Shown: in pieces, positions 1 to 11,631 of the stretch | How the letters are laid out: each line of letters opens with the position of its first letter | Numbering within the stretch: position 1 is the stretch's first letter | Assembly: GCA_019925105.1 (NCBI GenBank) | Contig: JAHGAU010000020.1 | Location: 828,501-892,500, forward strand | Length of the DNA stretch: 64,000 bases | Reading direction: 5' to 3' | Source of the DNA: Niebla homalea | Taxonomy: Eukaryota; Ascomycota; Lecanoromycetes; Lecanorales; Ramalinaceae | Translations under genes and position numbers: made by a program | The notes under the pieces: model-generated | Told to the model about the DNA's origin: nothing | Database searches by the model: none | Seen by the model: only the letters and a program-made list of their open reading frames with translations

Positions 1-239
1 CCGGTCGCGCGGGTCGAGGTAGGAGGTCGAGGGGGAGGGGGGAGGGTAGTATGAGCCTGTGGGGGGCCGGTGGGTGGTTGTTGCTAGGGCGCCTGAGGCG
101 TAGGCATCGCGGGGATCGGGGGCGTCGCGGGGTCCAGAGGGGGAGGGGCGTCGCGGGGGTCCAGAGGGGGAGGGGCGTAGGAATGAGGGGGGGAGGGGGG
201 GGGGGGGTAGTAAGGGGTTGAGCCGTAGCGGTCAGCCAT
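1..239 (-). CDS. Proline-rich protein, N-terminus only (continues past left edge; frame broken)
   Basis: On the minus strand an ATG at 239 opens a frame beginning MADRYGSTPYY, followed by a run of prolines encoded by a 13-G tract (195-207) and by SYAPPP-LDPRDA-type repeats. A repeat unit rich in P, L, D and R occurs twice; the copies differ by one G (five G at 155-159, four at 129-132). The frame read from the ATG therefore runs into a stop at 86-84, whereas the frame that would continue the DPRDA pattern stays open to position 1 and reads as a typical low-complexity Pro/Ser/Tyr protein. I infer the N-terminal exon of a larger disordered protein with a one-base length difference in a G run. 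No family recognised. Coding status is inferred only from composition and repeat periodicity. Confidence 0.42.
195..207. repeat. Poly-G tract (13 G)
   Basis: A 13-nt uninterrupted G run follows a 7-nt G run (187-193). It lies inside the proline-rich minus-strand frame and is a likely site of length error or polymorphism. Confidence 0.9.
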
Positions 240-861
240 TTTGCGAGTTGGGGTTTGGGAATGTGTTTGGTAGTTGAAAGTGGCGGACAGTGATGACCAG
301 TGGTGTGGGCCGGTACAATATTCAAGTGGGGTCGATGCTGATGATCAGAGGGATGACAGTGAGCTGCTTGAATGTTCGGATGCGCCGGATAGTGTGGGCT
401 CGCAGCGAAGAAAGCAGTCGTTAGGGGAGGATGAATCGTTCAAGAATCGAAATCCGTGGAAGGATGGAAGGGTGCTTAAATATCTGGGTGAAGGTTACAG
501 AACAGGCTGAGAAGTGAAGGTTGCTTATGAAAACACACCGGAGGCGCAGTCGACGCAAGAAAGCCTAGGATAAGGCTGATTGCGTCATCCCGTGCGTATC
601 TTGGGTGTCTGATTGGTTAGAAAGCGCCAAGATGCACGAGAGTGGAGAGAAGATGGACCGATTAATCTTGGTAGGGCTATCGGCTAGAGGCTGTGGTTTA
701 GATACTGGGAGGATTGGGCTCCGAGGTCGTACAGCGTAACACCGAAATTTGTGGCTGCAGCAAGACTTCCATTCCAAAAAACTACCAAGCGTACACAGCG
801 CATCTAACTAAGGCTATGCTCTCCATCTTCAAATACAGCAATGCAATGCCAACTCCTCCGC

Positions 862-2518
862 TCAGTCCTCCCAGAGGTCAAAGTCCTCGGCAAGTTTTTT
901 CCGCTTCGATGGGGTGACCATGCATCCATTATATATAGCTGTGAGTGTCCTTCGTGATTTCATCGAGTCGTCCTCATCAATCAGCCTCTTGCGTTTCTCT
1001 GGGGACACAAACTTCGATGACCGTGATGAAGGTGGTGTTGGTAATGAGGCGAACGGGTCGGAATCAGGTATTGTTCGGGATGGGCATTTCTGTGGCGTTG
1101 TCTTGACCAGATTCTTGGCTATTAAGGGCATTCGAGATTGACCAGTGAGCTCCTGAAGTGGACTTCGAGTCTGCTTCGGGGTGATGATGACAACTTTTGG
1201 TTTCGGGCTACTCACGGGAGGCAGAGCGTGCTCCAAGGCCGAAAGATTCTCTTCATCCTCTGAGTCCGGGATTGGGCACTTCGATGTGAATTTGGCAGGG
1301 CCCTTTATCGTTGTGGCTTTCTTCGTGACTTTCAAATCTAGGCTCTCCTGGATTCGCCAGATGTCAGGACGGCATTGCTTCATCTTCGCAACCCACTCGT
1401 CGCAGTCCATGCAGACCCAGTAGTCGATTACGTCCTTCCACGCGCTCTCTGCCGGTTTTGACAAATTGACCAGGACCACTTTGCCCCTTCCCTTAGCTCT
1501 CGAGTGAACAGACTTGGCGAACTCCCGGACCATGTTTTTGAGTCCGTGTACATGAAGCGAAGTTCCAAAGATCAGCAAAAGGTCTGGCGAGGTCGCGAGG
1601 TCATAGGATATGATGTTTCCAACCATATCCGCGAAGGGATGTTCCTCCCCATACAGAACAATGTTCGGGCGTAGGATGCCTATCGATGTAGCGCGCTTAC
1701 CCCGATCTTGACGCGATTGGTACACCGCAGCACATGAGGGACACGTCGGAGCCTTGCCAGCCATCAGAGAACGTGAGTGAGGATGATCCCAGTAGAGGGT
1801 CTGTTGGCAAAGGGTGCATTGCAACCTTTTCAGGTCGCCATGTAACTGAACCACCTCGCAGCCATTGTCCGTGTTGGGGAACGGTGAGCTCTCATTGGTT
1901 TTGGTAGGTCTTGCCATGGCTTTCTTCGAAAATCGAGCTCGGGTGCCCTTTCCTTGGGCGAGATCAGTGGACAGACCTTGGCGCTCTTCCAAGCCGTCAA
2001 TGTTTTGTGTGTAGCACCTGACCATCTTTCTTCGATCTCTCAAGGTACGTATGAAGCTGTGCGTGGCGCTCGACTTCTTGATGTCTTCTTGAAGCGTCTG
2101 CCGCAAAGAAGCGATGAACTTGTAAAAGACCGAGGTGCTGGTCTTGTCTTTCCATATCATCGAATCGAACAAGTCTTTTCCCTTGGTATTCGTGGGGCCT
2201 TTCACCTGAGTCGTTGTAAGACATGGCAGCGCGGGTGGAACTGCATGCTTCCTCGGGGAAGTCCTTGTCGGTGTGATCAATGATCGAGCTTTCTCATGCT
2301 GGGATTGGATCAACGAGTAGAGGCCTTGCTCTGAGCGGAAGTCCTGTTCATGATCAGTATGTTCCAGACTCGATCCGGGTCCTAACACGGACTGGAATGC
2401 CGCAATTGGTGGAGATACCCGCTCCTGTGACTACCACGATCTTCTTGGAGGCGGCAATGGCGTCCGCAATACCTTGGAGCTCTCTACAGCTGTGGTCGTG
2501 GACCTCTGTGATAGCCAT
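862..2518 (-). CDS. Sirtuin, Hst3/Hst4-type NAD-dependent histone deacetylase
   Basis: Two exons: 2518-2393 and 2343-862, 535 residues. The 49-nt intron (2392-2344, branch TACTGATC) splits the NAD-binding signature so that splicing restores GAGIST..GIPDFRS. Further sirtuin landmarks follow in order: TQNIDGLE, the catalytic His in LHGDL, a zinc site formed by two CxxC pairs, RPNIVLYGE and GTSLHVHGLK. The C-terminal ~170 residues are Ser/Pro-rich and basic and look disordered. The arrangement matches fungal Hst3/Hst4 enzymes, which remove acetyl from histone H3 Lys56 in the nucleus and affect genome stability and, in Aspergillus, secondary metabolism. Start chosen because MAITEVHDHS precedes the Rossmann core directly. 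The upstream gene is divergent, about 370 bp away. Family assignment is firm; the exact paralogue is inferred. Confidence 0.93.
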
Positions 2519-2887
2519 GACGATAGACTCGAAGGAGAGAAGGATGAGGATGCTGTTGACAGAGACAAGAGAGAAAGAACGGACGACACACTAAAACATT
2601 GAAAAGGAGTGACACAATGGCAGCCAGCAATGCCTATCTTTTGCAATTGAATGATGTGAAGTTCAGAAAGTCCCAATTCGAAATCCCACTTGAACGCGCT
2701 TCTTCACGAGAGACGCGATCTTATCTTAGCGTGGCTTCTTATCTAAATCCATATCTTGGCGCGTTGTCCTACGCTTTTGTGCTCGTCATCGACATTCGGC
2801 AGCAACCTCCTACACAACCTCCTACACTAACCTTATTCGATATTGCACCACCATGCATGTCCTTGTCGGTCCCTTCACCCCCAAGCA

Positions 2888-3517
2888 ATGCCTTCCTCGC
2901 AAACAGGAACCAAAGGGACTGCCCAATCATCCTTGATCCAGCCTCCCCTACCAACCCCACACTGGGGCCAACAATCCGGCTCTGCCTTCACTGTCCGCGC
3001 AACCATCAATATCAGCGCATCCCCAGACGCCGTGCTCGATACTCTGCTCAATACATTAGACTACCCTAGATGGAACAACTTCGTTCCTCGTGTTGCAATC
3101 CCCTCAAATGCCGCCGCGGACGAAAGTCAAGGCCGGCTAGCCGAGGGCGTCAACTTCACTGAGCACGTTGACATGTTTGGCAACGGGAAACCCAGCGGCT
3201 TGATCAAGATGAAACTGATCATGACGACACTCCAGACCCATTCCCAGGGCGATGATATGTCAAAAGCCATCAAGGGAACACACAAGGAAGGCTACACCGT
3301 CGTGTGGTTGGGAAGGGCGTTGCCGAACTGGGCGCTGCGTTCAGAAAGAGTGCATATCATCATGGTGAATGAGGGCGAGAATGTGGTATATGATGTGTAT
3401 GAGACATTCAGTGGGGCGCTTGCCGGGGTGACTAAGTTATTCGTGGGCAAGGCGCTGGTGAAGAGGTTTGGGCAGTGGAACGAAGAGTTGAAGGGATATG
3501 TTGAGAGGAGGCAGTGA
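2888..3517 (+). CDS. SRPBCC/polyketide-cyclase-like fold protein
   Basis: Single-exon 209-residue protein. The start at 2888 (MPSSQTGTKG) is preferred to an in-frame ATG at 2843, because the intervening His/Cys-rich stretch looks untranslated. From about residue 35 the sequence has the SRPBCC helix-grip pattern: a first strand (FTVRATINISASPDAVLDT), then the conserved YPRWNNFVP segment, beta strands, and a long C-terminal helix ending in KALVKRFGQWNEELKGYVERR. Small stand-alone SRPBCC proteins bind hydrophobic ligands, but I cannot name the ligand. No signal peptide. The sirtuin is divergent upstream; downstream lies the gene-poor 3.5-12 kb tract. Confidence 0.8.
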   Translation: MPSSQTGTKGTAQSSLIQPPLPTPHWGQQSGSAFTVRATINISASPDAVLDTLLNTLDYPRWNNFVPRVAIPSNAAADESQGRLAEGVNFTEHVDMFGNGKPSGLIKMKLIMTTLQTHSQGDDMSKAIKGTHKEGYTVVWLGRALPNWALRSERVHIIMVNEGENVVYDVYETFSGALAGVTKLFVGKALVKRFGQWNEELKGYVERRQ

Positions 3518-4638
3518 CGGCGTAGTGCAGCCACCGGTCGCCCGTTGGGTGGCTTTGCGGTCATGCTTCTCGCCTTATGAAGTATTTCAGTAACCAAGTT
3601 TTGTCCGTGTTGTTGCTTCGCGCTTCACGTTGCAATTCTGGATGTCGTGATTCTTCTGCGTTTCTTCACTCTCTTTACCCATTCAAAATTACAGCTGTAT
3701 TTTGCCAAGTGGACTTCTTCTCTCATCGCGCTTCTCGCTAGATCAGCCTCATGGCTCACTACTATGGTGTCGGAAACCATAGACTTTGGAGTTTTCCATC
3801 TGCTTTAAGACCTGATTGCATGACAACCTCTGTTGTTCAAGGGCAGCTTAGCGCTACACGTTGGGAAGCTTTCCACGACGAAGACTGCGTCACAAGCCTA
3901 GAACACTGAGATACTGTAACTACCACATATTCCATCTGTCACCCACCTTGCTCCTCATGCTCCGCCACCTTCTGCACCCCGTCATTCATCGCTTACACGT
4001 CAATGAAACGTTGTGTTCATGACGTATGGGTACCTCAGCATCTCTTCCGAGTTGTCGCTAGTGTATGCAAAGCCATCGGTTTTGTTCACTGCGAATTCAT
4101 TCCCAAGAGCATTGTGTCTCAACCTTGTCGCCGAATCTTCCCGCTGATCTTTGGCCACTTCCTTTCTTCAAAGTATTTCATGGTGAATCATCGTACGGAG
4201 TGAGCACCATGACAATCGCAAACCCTGCAAGTACACCGTTGTAGCTGTGTCCCACAAAGGCACTGCGACTGCCATGATCGAGCATTGCTCCTGACAACTC
4301 TGACGCCGCGAATCACACCGCCGTACAGTGAAAGAGGAAAGTGATCCAGCAGCTGCAAACGTGGGATTTCACAGCACCTGTGAATGGTGCATTCATCCAA
4401 CAATTCTTCTACGTTTCCGTCACTGGCAGTCTACAGCCCCCTGACTTCTTCACACTATCATGGCCCTTATCCTACATGGTCTTCCGCTCTTAGCAGGTCT
4501 TTTCTGTTCGTGATCTCTCACGTATACAGCAATGCCTTTTTGACCCGCGTAGGATCTATGCTGTCACCTTCAAGCATGATTTGACCATATCCTCTGACCT
4601 GAAGCGCCACTACATGCTTGAATCGTACGGTTACAACC
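3518..4638. other. Gene-free interval
   Basis: About 1.1 kb downstream of the SRPBCC gene. Frames are short and I see no conserved protein motif, tRNA or repeat. Confidence 0.5.
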
Positions 4639-5588
4639 ATGGATCGAGCTCCCGGTATCACACCAGATGAATGCAGCATCACCAGCTATCACAAATGTCT
4701 AGTGAACCAGTGTTGGGCCTTTCTCTCCCATCGATCAGGTCCAGTCTGTGTGTGTGTGTAAGTAGAAGTGTTGACATCTTCCCGAGATCATCCGCAATCA
4801 CCTCCACATCGTCAAATACGCTGACTTGTGGGTCAAGGAGCTTGCGCACTTGGGCTTGGACCCGCCTATGGGCCTACGCTGCCACATCACTCTTCGCAAG
4901 GTATAATGGACTGGAAAATCTACTACGCCGAAAAGTTGTCCATGGAAAGTTGCACAACATCTACCCCCGAAGAAATACGCCATCTAACTTTCCCGGGTGC
5001 GCTGGGGACACGAGACCTCAACTCGAGAGGAACTAGCAACGAAGTGGACTGGCGACCTCTCTGTGACTATCGCTACTCGTCAGTGAAAGCTGTTAGCCCT
5101 AAATATAAGCGCTGTTGCCCGGCACAAATTCGAAATGACATAAGAACAATGGGCGGTCGACTGGAGGAGAGAAGAGAAATACCAAGCAAGTCTATCTGCC
5201 CGGCTCTGGTCCAAAATAATTCCCAACTCAGGCTCCGCGTGAAATTGACAAATGGATCAATGATATGCCCCCACCAATGACGATGTTGAACGGCTGACAT
5301 GGTCATAAGTTCGGCGAGTTTCTCGAAGACGTTGAAGCAATTCAGTCAGTCGTCGGCCATTCTGAGCGCGACAGGTACCACGAAACTGCAAGGAATGAAC
5401 AACCAATACCTGAAGCCACTGATTGGGATATGATGGGTCGCATTTTCAAGTGTGATCCACCGAAAATGACTATAGACGCATGGATCAGAATGATGAGTAC
5501 AATGAATGAACGGCGGAAGTGCGGCAATATGCCTCCTGGCAGACAACAGCTACACGATGTCCCGCGAATCCTGCAGGCAATCACATAG
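4639..5588 (+). pseudogene. Decayed hypothetical gene
   Basis: Several coding-like stretches lie in order on the plus strand but in incompatible frames. An ATG at 4639 starts MDRAPGITPDECSITSY. At 4784-4900 comes EIIRNHLHIVKYADLWVKEL and onward to RCHITLRK, ending at a GTATAA donor. At about 5160-5250 a third stretch holds WRREEKYQASLSARLWSKII. At about 5310-5588 there is an open frame from FGEFLEDVEAIQSVVGHSER to a stop after RILQAIT. In-frame TAA/TGA codons and at least two frame changes separate them, and I found no splice set that repairs all of them. No family recognised. It could be a real multi-exon gene that I cannot splice, but the internal stops favour decay. Confidence 0.38.
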
Positions 5589-7554
5589 TGAGCTGAGCTT
5601 GCTGTGGTCTAGGAATACGACTGAGTCTGGGCTTTGCCAATGGCCGACCCGGTCTTGATCCTTGAAACAACACTCGCGCTGGCATTGTCACGCTGACGTC
5701 TTCACACTAGAAGGAGTGATTGATATTGGTCTCGTTGCTGCGACTCGGATACTTGCCTATGCTTGGTCGAGACCTGAAAGGGGCCCTTATATGGCTAGCA
5801 TACAGTCTTCTCTGAGTCAGGAGCTAGCAACACCGTGGTACAGCCATTACCCGGGACTTCGCTGCCTAGCTGCGCTCATCCCGAGTTTGCGGAGTTGACA
5901 GTAGATCCTGCACGCAAAAAAGCTATGGCGCATGAGGCCAGTGGAACTATCAATGATACCCCTTGCGATAAGTGTCGAGTCGGTCAAGTGTTCATGGTGT
6001 TATGGTCACCTTCCCTGAAATACGCCGTTAATCTGTTGCCTTTGTACGCGCTGACGAGTGTACGTGTTACAGAATTGTACCTCGATAGCAGAGTGGTTCG
6101 GAGGGACTTGCGGAAATTGTAAAATGAGGGGGGAGGGAACCAACAATGCAGTCATAACAGCAATTTCATTGGGGGGGGGCGTATATATAGTAAGAAGTTT
6201 AGAGACCAGCTCGCAGCAGATCTGGTGGATTCGTTGCCCTCATAATCTTTGGCATCACTGCAAACAGGTCTTGATGAAAGGCCGGCTTGTTTTGATAACA
6301 GCAGAAGAGACAGTAGACTTCAACAAACCTTTAGACGGTCTGGATATTGGGTCAAATCGCCTGGGATGGCGACTTCGGAACTGGAATACAAACACGCCCA
6401 ACCCATTTACACTTCTCTATAAAGATATAAAACCACCTGAAACTTAACTGCGCAATTCTAATTCTTTGAGAAGCTGAGATGCAATGATGGCACCGGGAAA
6501 ACGAACAAAGTGAAGAATTTTCGCCACCTGGGTGAAACCCTTCGGAAGGGAAGAGCTGCAACGATGGCTTCCGCGAGACGGAGGTTGGAAGCATCAAAAC
6601 GAAAACTAGATCCTCCGGCTATACGACAATCCAAAAAAACAACGAAACTAAGCTCCTCGAGTCAGGAGATAATGACGTGAAGACATTGCCGGCAGCAATG
6701 CTGTTGGGTCCTTGCTCTTTCAGAAGGCTAGTCTGGAAAGAGCAGGGATAGCTAGTGCAAAGAAGAGACCAGCACCATCAGCCGGCTCTATGGAAGCAGC
6801 ACGCCCAACAACGAAGATGGTAAAAGCTGCACAATTGTGAAGAGCGACCTCACGAGTCTTGGAGCAACCTATTCGAAGGACCTGAGTTCCGGCTCGTAGC
6901 CATGATCGTCCGAGGTTGTAGTGACATCGACTACTGGTTCGAGTTCGGGAGGTTGATCGAAGAATTGATGGAGTGGCGGGAATTGGATCCAGAATTGGTA
7001 AGTTTCTCTTACAAGAATTTCGAGGGTGCCTCGAATTAATCGAAGGTAGGAGCGAATTTAATTTTAAAGCATTCTCAAAACATCAAGAGTAATATTAATT
7101 CATAATCCGCAAGAACGCGCTGGGTCATACGCAAAGGATACTGGTCCAATTTGGAGCTATCCCAACAAAACTTCTCGACGAACCTAGGACAGATCTGAAA
7201 GTCGAGCGCACAAATTCTTTAAGTTCATAATACCGCCAGTTCTGAGCGTTGTCCCGGGTGTTAAGTAATGATAAACGCAATACGTGTAAGGAATCTTCAA
7301 ATCCTCTGTCTAGTTCCCCTTTGACTGCTTACTCTGATGGTGCTTGTTTGGATTCTGGCTCACTCCGCCTTAAATGGCGACCTGGGAGGATGGGAAGTCA
7401 GTCTTGCCCGATCTTTTCGGGTTCTACCTCCAAGCTGGAGCCGTGGTGATAGTCGTCGGAGATGAATTTAATACGATGGGACACTGATGCAGCTCATATC
7501 ATGTGGGGATCGATTTTGCGCGTGGGATGACATGGCCTTCGGGTTAGAGAGAGA
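5589..7554. other. Gene-free interval
   Basis: About 2 kb with only short frames of biased composition, and a run of ten G near 6171-6180. Nothing I can support as a gene or element. Confidence 0.45.
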
Positions 7555-8002
7555 ATGCCTGACTTGGTACACTTCGCAAAAATGAACATCCTGAGTAAGA
7601 AGTCCAACGCTGGGAACACCACCGATGACTGGGATGCAACCATGAAGACGATCTTCAGCGACAGAGAGTCTACCTTGTCCTTCGACACGACGATGAGCAT
7701 CTTGAGTTCCTTAACAATCTCTGCTGAGTTTGGATATGCCAGACTTGTGGAATTTTGCTGTCGACATTTTAAAGGCTCGGACTTGCATAAGACGTGGCCA
7801 ATAGAGGACTTTCATTAGAGACTACCCTGGCGATGAGGTCGGCCATCCGTTCAGCTCATCATACCTCCTAGCCGTGCTCTGCGACTTCGACTTGGACAAC
7901 AAGTGTAGCACACCTACTATGACAAGCTTTCAAGGGATTATCTCTGCGTCGGATCCAGCACTAAAACGGGCATTTGTCGGATGCCGAAGGTGGTTCATGT
8001 AG
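7555..8002 (+). pseudogene. Decayed hypothetical gene (two-frame ORF)
   Basis: The frame from ATG 7555 encodes 87 residues (MPDLVHFAKMNILSKK to WPIEDFH) and hits a stop at 7816. One nucleotide out of phase, a second stretch continues immediately as RDYPGDEVGHPFSSSYLLAV and ends at a TAG (8000-8002) after CRRWFM. The two read as one protein with a single frame break near 7810. No splice sites flank the junction. I recognise no family. The stretch sits in a region of similar relics. Confidence 0.33.
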
Positions 8003-8407
8003 GAAATGCGGCAGTCCTTATCACCTCAAATTCCGCAATCCTGTCCCCTGGTGCGGCAAGTCGATAGGCCTTTAAGACGATACTGGGGAGAATGTTCTGA
8101 TCCTGACATCAAGCAATAGAGATCAAGGGCGCACTAAGATCTTTCGCACTTTCGAATCACTGCTTACGAAGGCCGTGCCCATCGAGATATGCCACCTTTA
8201 GGACATGTCACATTCTGGCGAGGCTTCAAACTCGACAAACATACTATACTGACGAATTTGTCCGTCCCTGAGTACGCGGGATTTGAAATATGGCGTACAC
8301 GAAGCGTTTACCAGGATGACAAATAATGGTTCGTATCACACCACGCTTACTGATCACGAATATAATCCAGTGGCACCTGAAACACGATTCCAGGATGAAA
8401 ATCGTCG

Positions 8408-8814
8408 AACACGCTCTCCCTGCGCCTTGAAATCGAAGAGCACGCCTCGTCACTTACCCAAAAGCTACTAGAAGAGTTACCGCCGTCCGAATCGGAAGCT
8501 AGGGATTTTGGTCAGTGTAGAGGTAAACCCAGCACGCTTGTTACATGATCATAGCTAACCAAGCGAAAGGAGTGTATCAGACAGATCATCGTGGAGACAA
8601 ATGACGAAAAGCTGAACTCAACTCGCACGAGCTTGAAAATCTCCGCTTCGAGAAATTTCAGATGCCTCCTCTACCTTTTCACCATAAGCATAATCCAAGT
8701 GCAATGCGTTTGTTTTTCTACCATGCTGATTTCCACTCAGAGCTGTGGTTTAAACCTCGCCGCAGCTTGGCAAGCTGTACGTACATGGAATGGCGCGAGG
8801 ATGAACACAGATGA
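8408..8814 (+). pseudogene. Coding-like relic fragments
   Basis: From 8408 a short frame reads TLSLRLEIEEHASSLTQKLL and on to SESEARDFG. A second frame, 8605-8814, encodes KAELNSHELENLRFEKFQ, then PFHHKHNPSAMRLFFYHADF, and ends at TGA 8812-8814, preceded by an in-frame TGA at 8602. Amino-acid composition is protein-like, but no start, splice or family can be given. Probably remains of the same or a neighbouring decayed gene. Confidence 0.25.
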
Positions 8815-10711
8815 AATATGTATGTATCTTCGGCTATCGAGACACGGCCTACCAATGGCCTAGAGCAAAACCCTAAGATATTGCAGGTAAAGGCAATTAA
8901 CATTGCGGCTGCTGCTGTAAAGGCCCCACCAGAGACCTCTTGACTCGACCCCCCGGTGCTTAGGTCGCTACCTGGGTCAAAGGAGAAGATCAAGTCTGTT
9001 TGATGGGAGCGTCAGACGTCGCCGAGAGATAGCCGGGGTGGCTCAAGAACAATCATCGCGGAGCAGCCCCGAGTCCGATCACGCGGCAGAGTCCGAGCGG
9101 CTCTGTCACAGACATCCGGAGATCAAACCGTAGGTGATCAACGGGACCTGTAAATTCGGAGACGGCGAGAGAATTCAATGCTGCTTGCAGCAAGCTAGCT
9201 CGTGGGACTTCTTGCTGGTCTCCAAGCTTGGAAGCACAGGGGTAATACGCAAGCTGACATGAGCCCAGAGGTGGATTGGTGGGTATCATCAACGACGATA
9301 TATTGAATTGTGTTTTACAGCAATTTTCTCTATGCGAAACCATGTGCAAAATCAAGCATATGTATCCCGAGGGAAGGACATCTTTCCCATCCTCTATCAG
9401 AGCAATACCCAAGCAGGCAGGACATCCGCCACCCTCGCCATTTTCTTACACTGAGGATTTAGAGGAGAAGAGGACGACTGTGCGCCCCGTCGCCTAGAGA
9501 TGGCAGCCAACATGAGATTGAAAGTAATGGACGAAGAGAAGACGGGAAAGAGAGGTCGACTTCGTCATGAGTTGAAGGGACTGGAAGGGGTCTTTAAAAC
9601 CACAAGAGTTGAGAATGCAGCTTAAGTGTACTTCCTGCTACCAAAGCAGGCCTCCTCTCCCTTAATGGCTCGCTTTCTCCGCTATGAGAGCACCCTTCCT
9701 TTACACTACGAGAGCATCTTTTCTTTTCCCAAAGCGATTTCATTGCTTACGGTTACGTATCATTTACGCCATTGAAAGACATTATTTTGAGTCATGTACC
9801 TTTCTTTGCAGTCCGATATGGATTCAAGGCTATCTAAATGCATGTTAGAACGGAGAATAAGTACTTCGCCAGGAGGTAAAGGTCATTTGGAAGGGGGAAG
9901 ACTTGAAAGAGGGAAATTTGGCGGCTACCTCATTTGGGGGGCTCAGGCCAAAATTGGCCAACAAAAGCCAGCTTAAGTCTTAAGTGCACCTGATAGATCA
10001 TATGATTTAGACACTCATCAAAGCAGTTTGCAGTCCTTGTAGAAAGGGTCTTTCCCAATGGGGGCTGAACAATTGCTTGTGACGCTATGGCCATCCGTGA
10101 AACCTCTAATCACTAGAGCAACAGAATCTCCTCCGCTACGAAGGGCTTGTAGCATCTTCTCAGGAAGTTATATCTTCTGTGTGGGTTCAGATCGCTACCG
10201 CAAATGCCTTCTGTAAGATCTTATGCAATCTATCATACCTCTTTGGAGTAAGCGAGCTGAAACACGCTTGCGTCACTTGCTGCAGCATGCGAGCTACAAG
10301 GAAGAATCGACCCTGGACTATTGGGGTATAAGTGATTGTTCAGCAACGGTGACTAGGACGGTATTGTAGCCGCGCTCCCAGGTCTTATGAGATTTAGCGC
10401 CAACCCCCTTCTTGCCCTCCTCAACCGGTACTTGAGAACTGTTTCCCTTTCAGCCGAGATTGACTCGCAACTCAAGCAGCATGGCCATTGGAGGATCAAA
10501 TAGCGACAGGCATCATGTTACACGATTACATGGAGGCCTGTCTTTGTAAAGGATGCGATCGACGCATCGAAGTATTGGAAACCCTACGTGAGGGCCGTAG
10601 AAGGAGCTACGGATCAAGCCAGTGTGAATTCTCCATTCAATCTTCTCTCGAGCCTGTGCAAACCCTCAATGAATGGCCTTTCTCTGTCTGTTCTCACCAA
10701 CAAGGGCCGGC
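8815..10711. other. Gene-free interval
   Basis: About 1.9 kb without a supportable gene. Short frames around 9053-9497 and 9794-9976 show no motif and no splice partners. Confidence 0.45.
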
Positions 10712-11631
10712 TCAGTGCTTGGATGCCATGAGAGCCTTCATCCTCTCAATAAACGCATGCTTCACCGCCGATTCTCATTCAGCCTTCTGTTCCAGGCCCA
10801 AGCCTCTGGATAATTCGTTCCTCATTCGTTAAAGAACTCAGCACCGATGATTCGCGGTGGGTAGAGAATGATCCAATGCCAGGTCACGAAGGCGAGATCG
10901 GCGTAGGTGCGTTTATCGCCCACGAGGTAGGGTTTGCCCGTCTTCTTGAGCTGAGCCTCAAGGACGCTGAGCACAAGACGGATTCCTTGAGAAAACAGCG
11001 TGAGCTGCCATTCTCCTCTTGATTGGGGATAGGGATGCGGTGGGGTGGTGGGGAAGAGCTCCCATTATACTTGTCGCCGTAGCGATCAATGGCCAACTTG
11101 ATGTCCTATCTTGGACGACATCAGGACAAAGCAAAAGTCACTCGGTCAATCACGCATCAATCTCCCCCAAATCGCGCGCTAAGTCGGATCTTGGAGGCGC
11201 TGGCGTCTGTCTCACACGGAACAATGCTCGCTGCGCGCAGTAGGGACCCTGCACGCCGTCTTGCATGGCCACTCAATTCTTCTGCAGGTAAAGCTCCGGT
11301 CCTCTCGTGTAGCGGAGGGAGTCGACTTTGTCGTAGGTGTCGAGCAAGTAGTCGATGCATGCGGAGGACTCCTAGACGGTCATGCCCGTGTTGGGGTCCT
11401 GGATGCACGGGACGCGGCCATCGGGGCTGACGGGGGTGTATGGCTCTTGGTCAATGGCACAGAAGTCCAGCCGCTTGGTCTTGTAGGGACCTGAAGCTCA
11501 TTGAGAATGATGTCGATTTTGTGAGGATTAGGGTTCTACAATGATCCATCTCATGAGCCATGAAGATGTTGTAGGTTGGGTGTCTGTTGAACATACGCTG
11601 ACATACGATAGAACTTGAGAGGTTTCGACAT
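10712..11631 (-). pseudogene. URE2-like glutathione S-transferase pseudogene
   Basis: Minus strand, starting MSKPLKFY at 11631 with a GTATGT donor right after. The thioredoxin-fold half reads PNPHKIDIILNELQVP, then YKTKRLDFCAIDQEPYTPV, then DGRVPCIQDPNTGMTV; the helical half includes YLLDTYDK, QGPYCAQ, TGKPYLVGDKRTYADLAF, and ends KALMASKH before a TGA at 10714-10712. This order matches fungal URE2-like GSTs. The gene is broken. A TAG (11374-11372) sits where the family has Trp (TV-W-ES), a TGA (11275-11273) replaces the Trp before the LAFQ-like segment, and there are further frame changes near ELQVP and after GAEFFNE. Both nonsense codons are one G-to-A step from TGG, i.e. C-to-T on the plus strand, as left by RIP-type mutation. 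Identification is strong; mechanism is inference. Confidence 0.82.
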
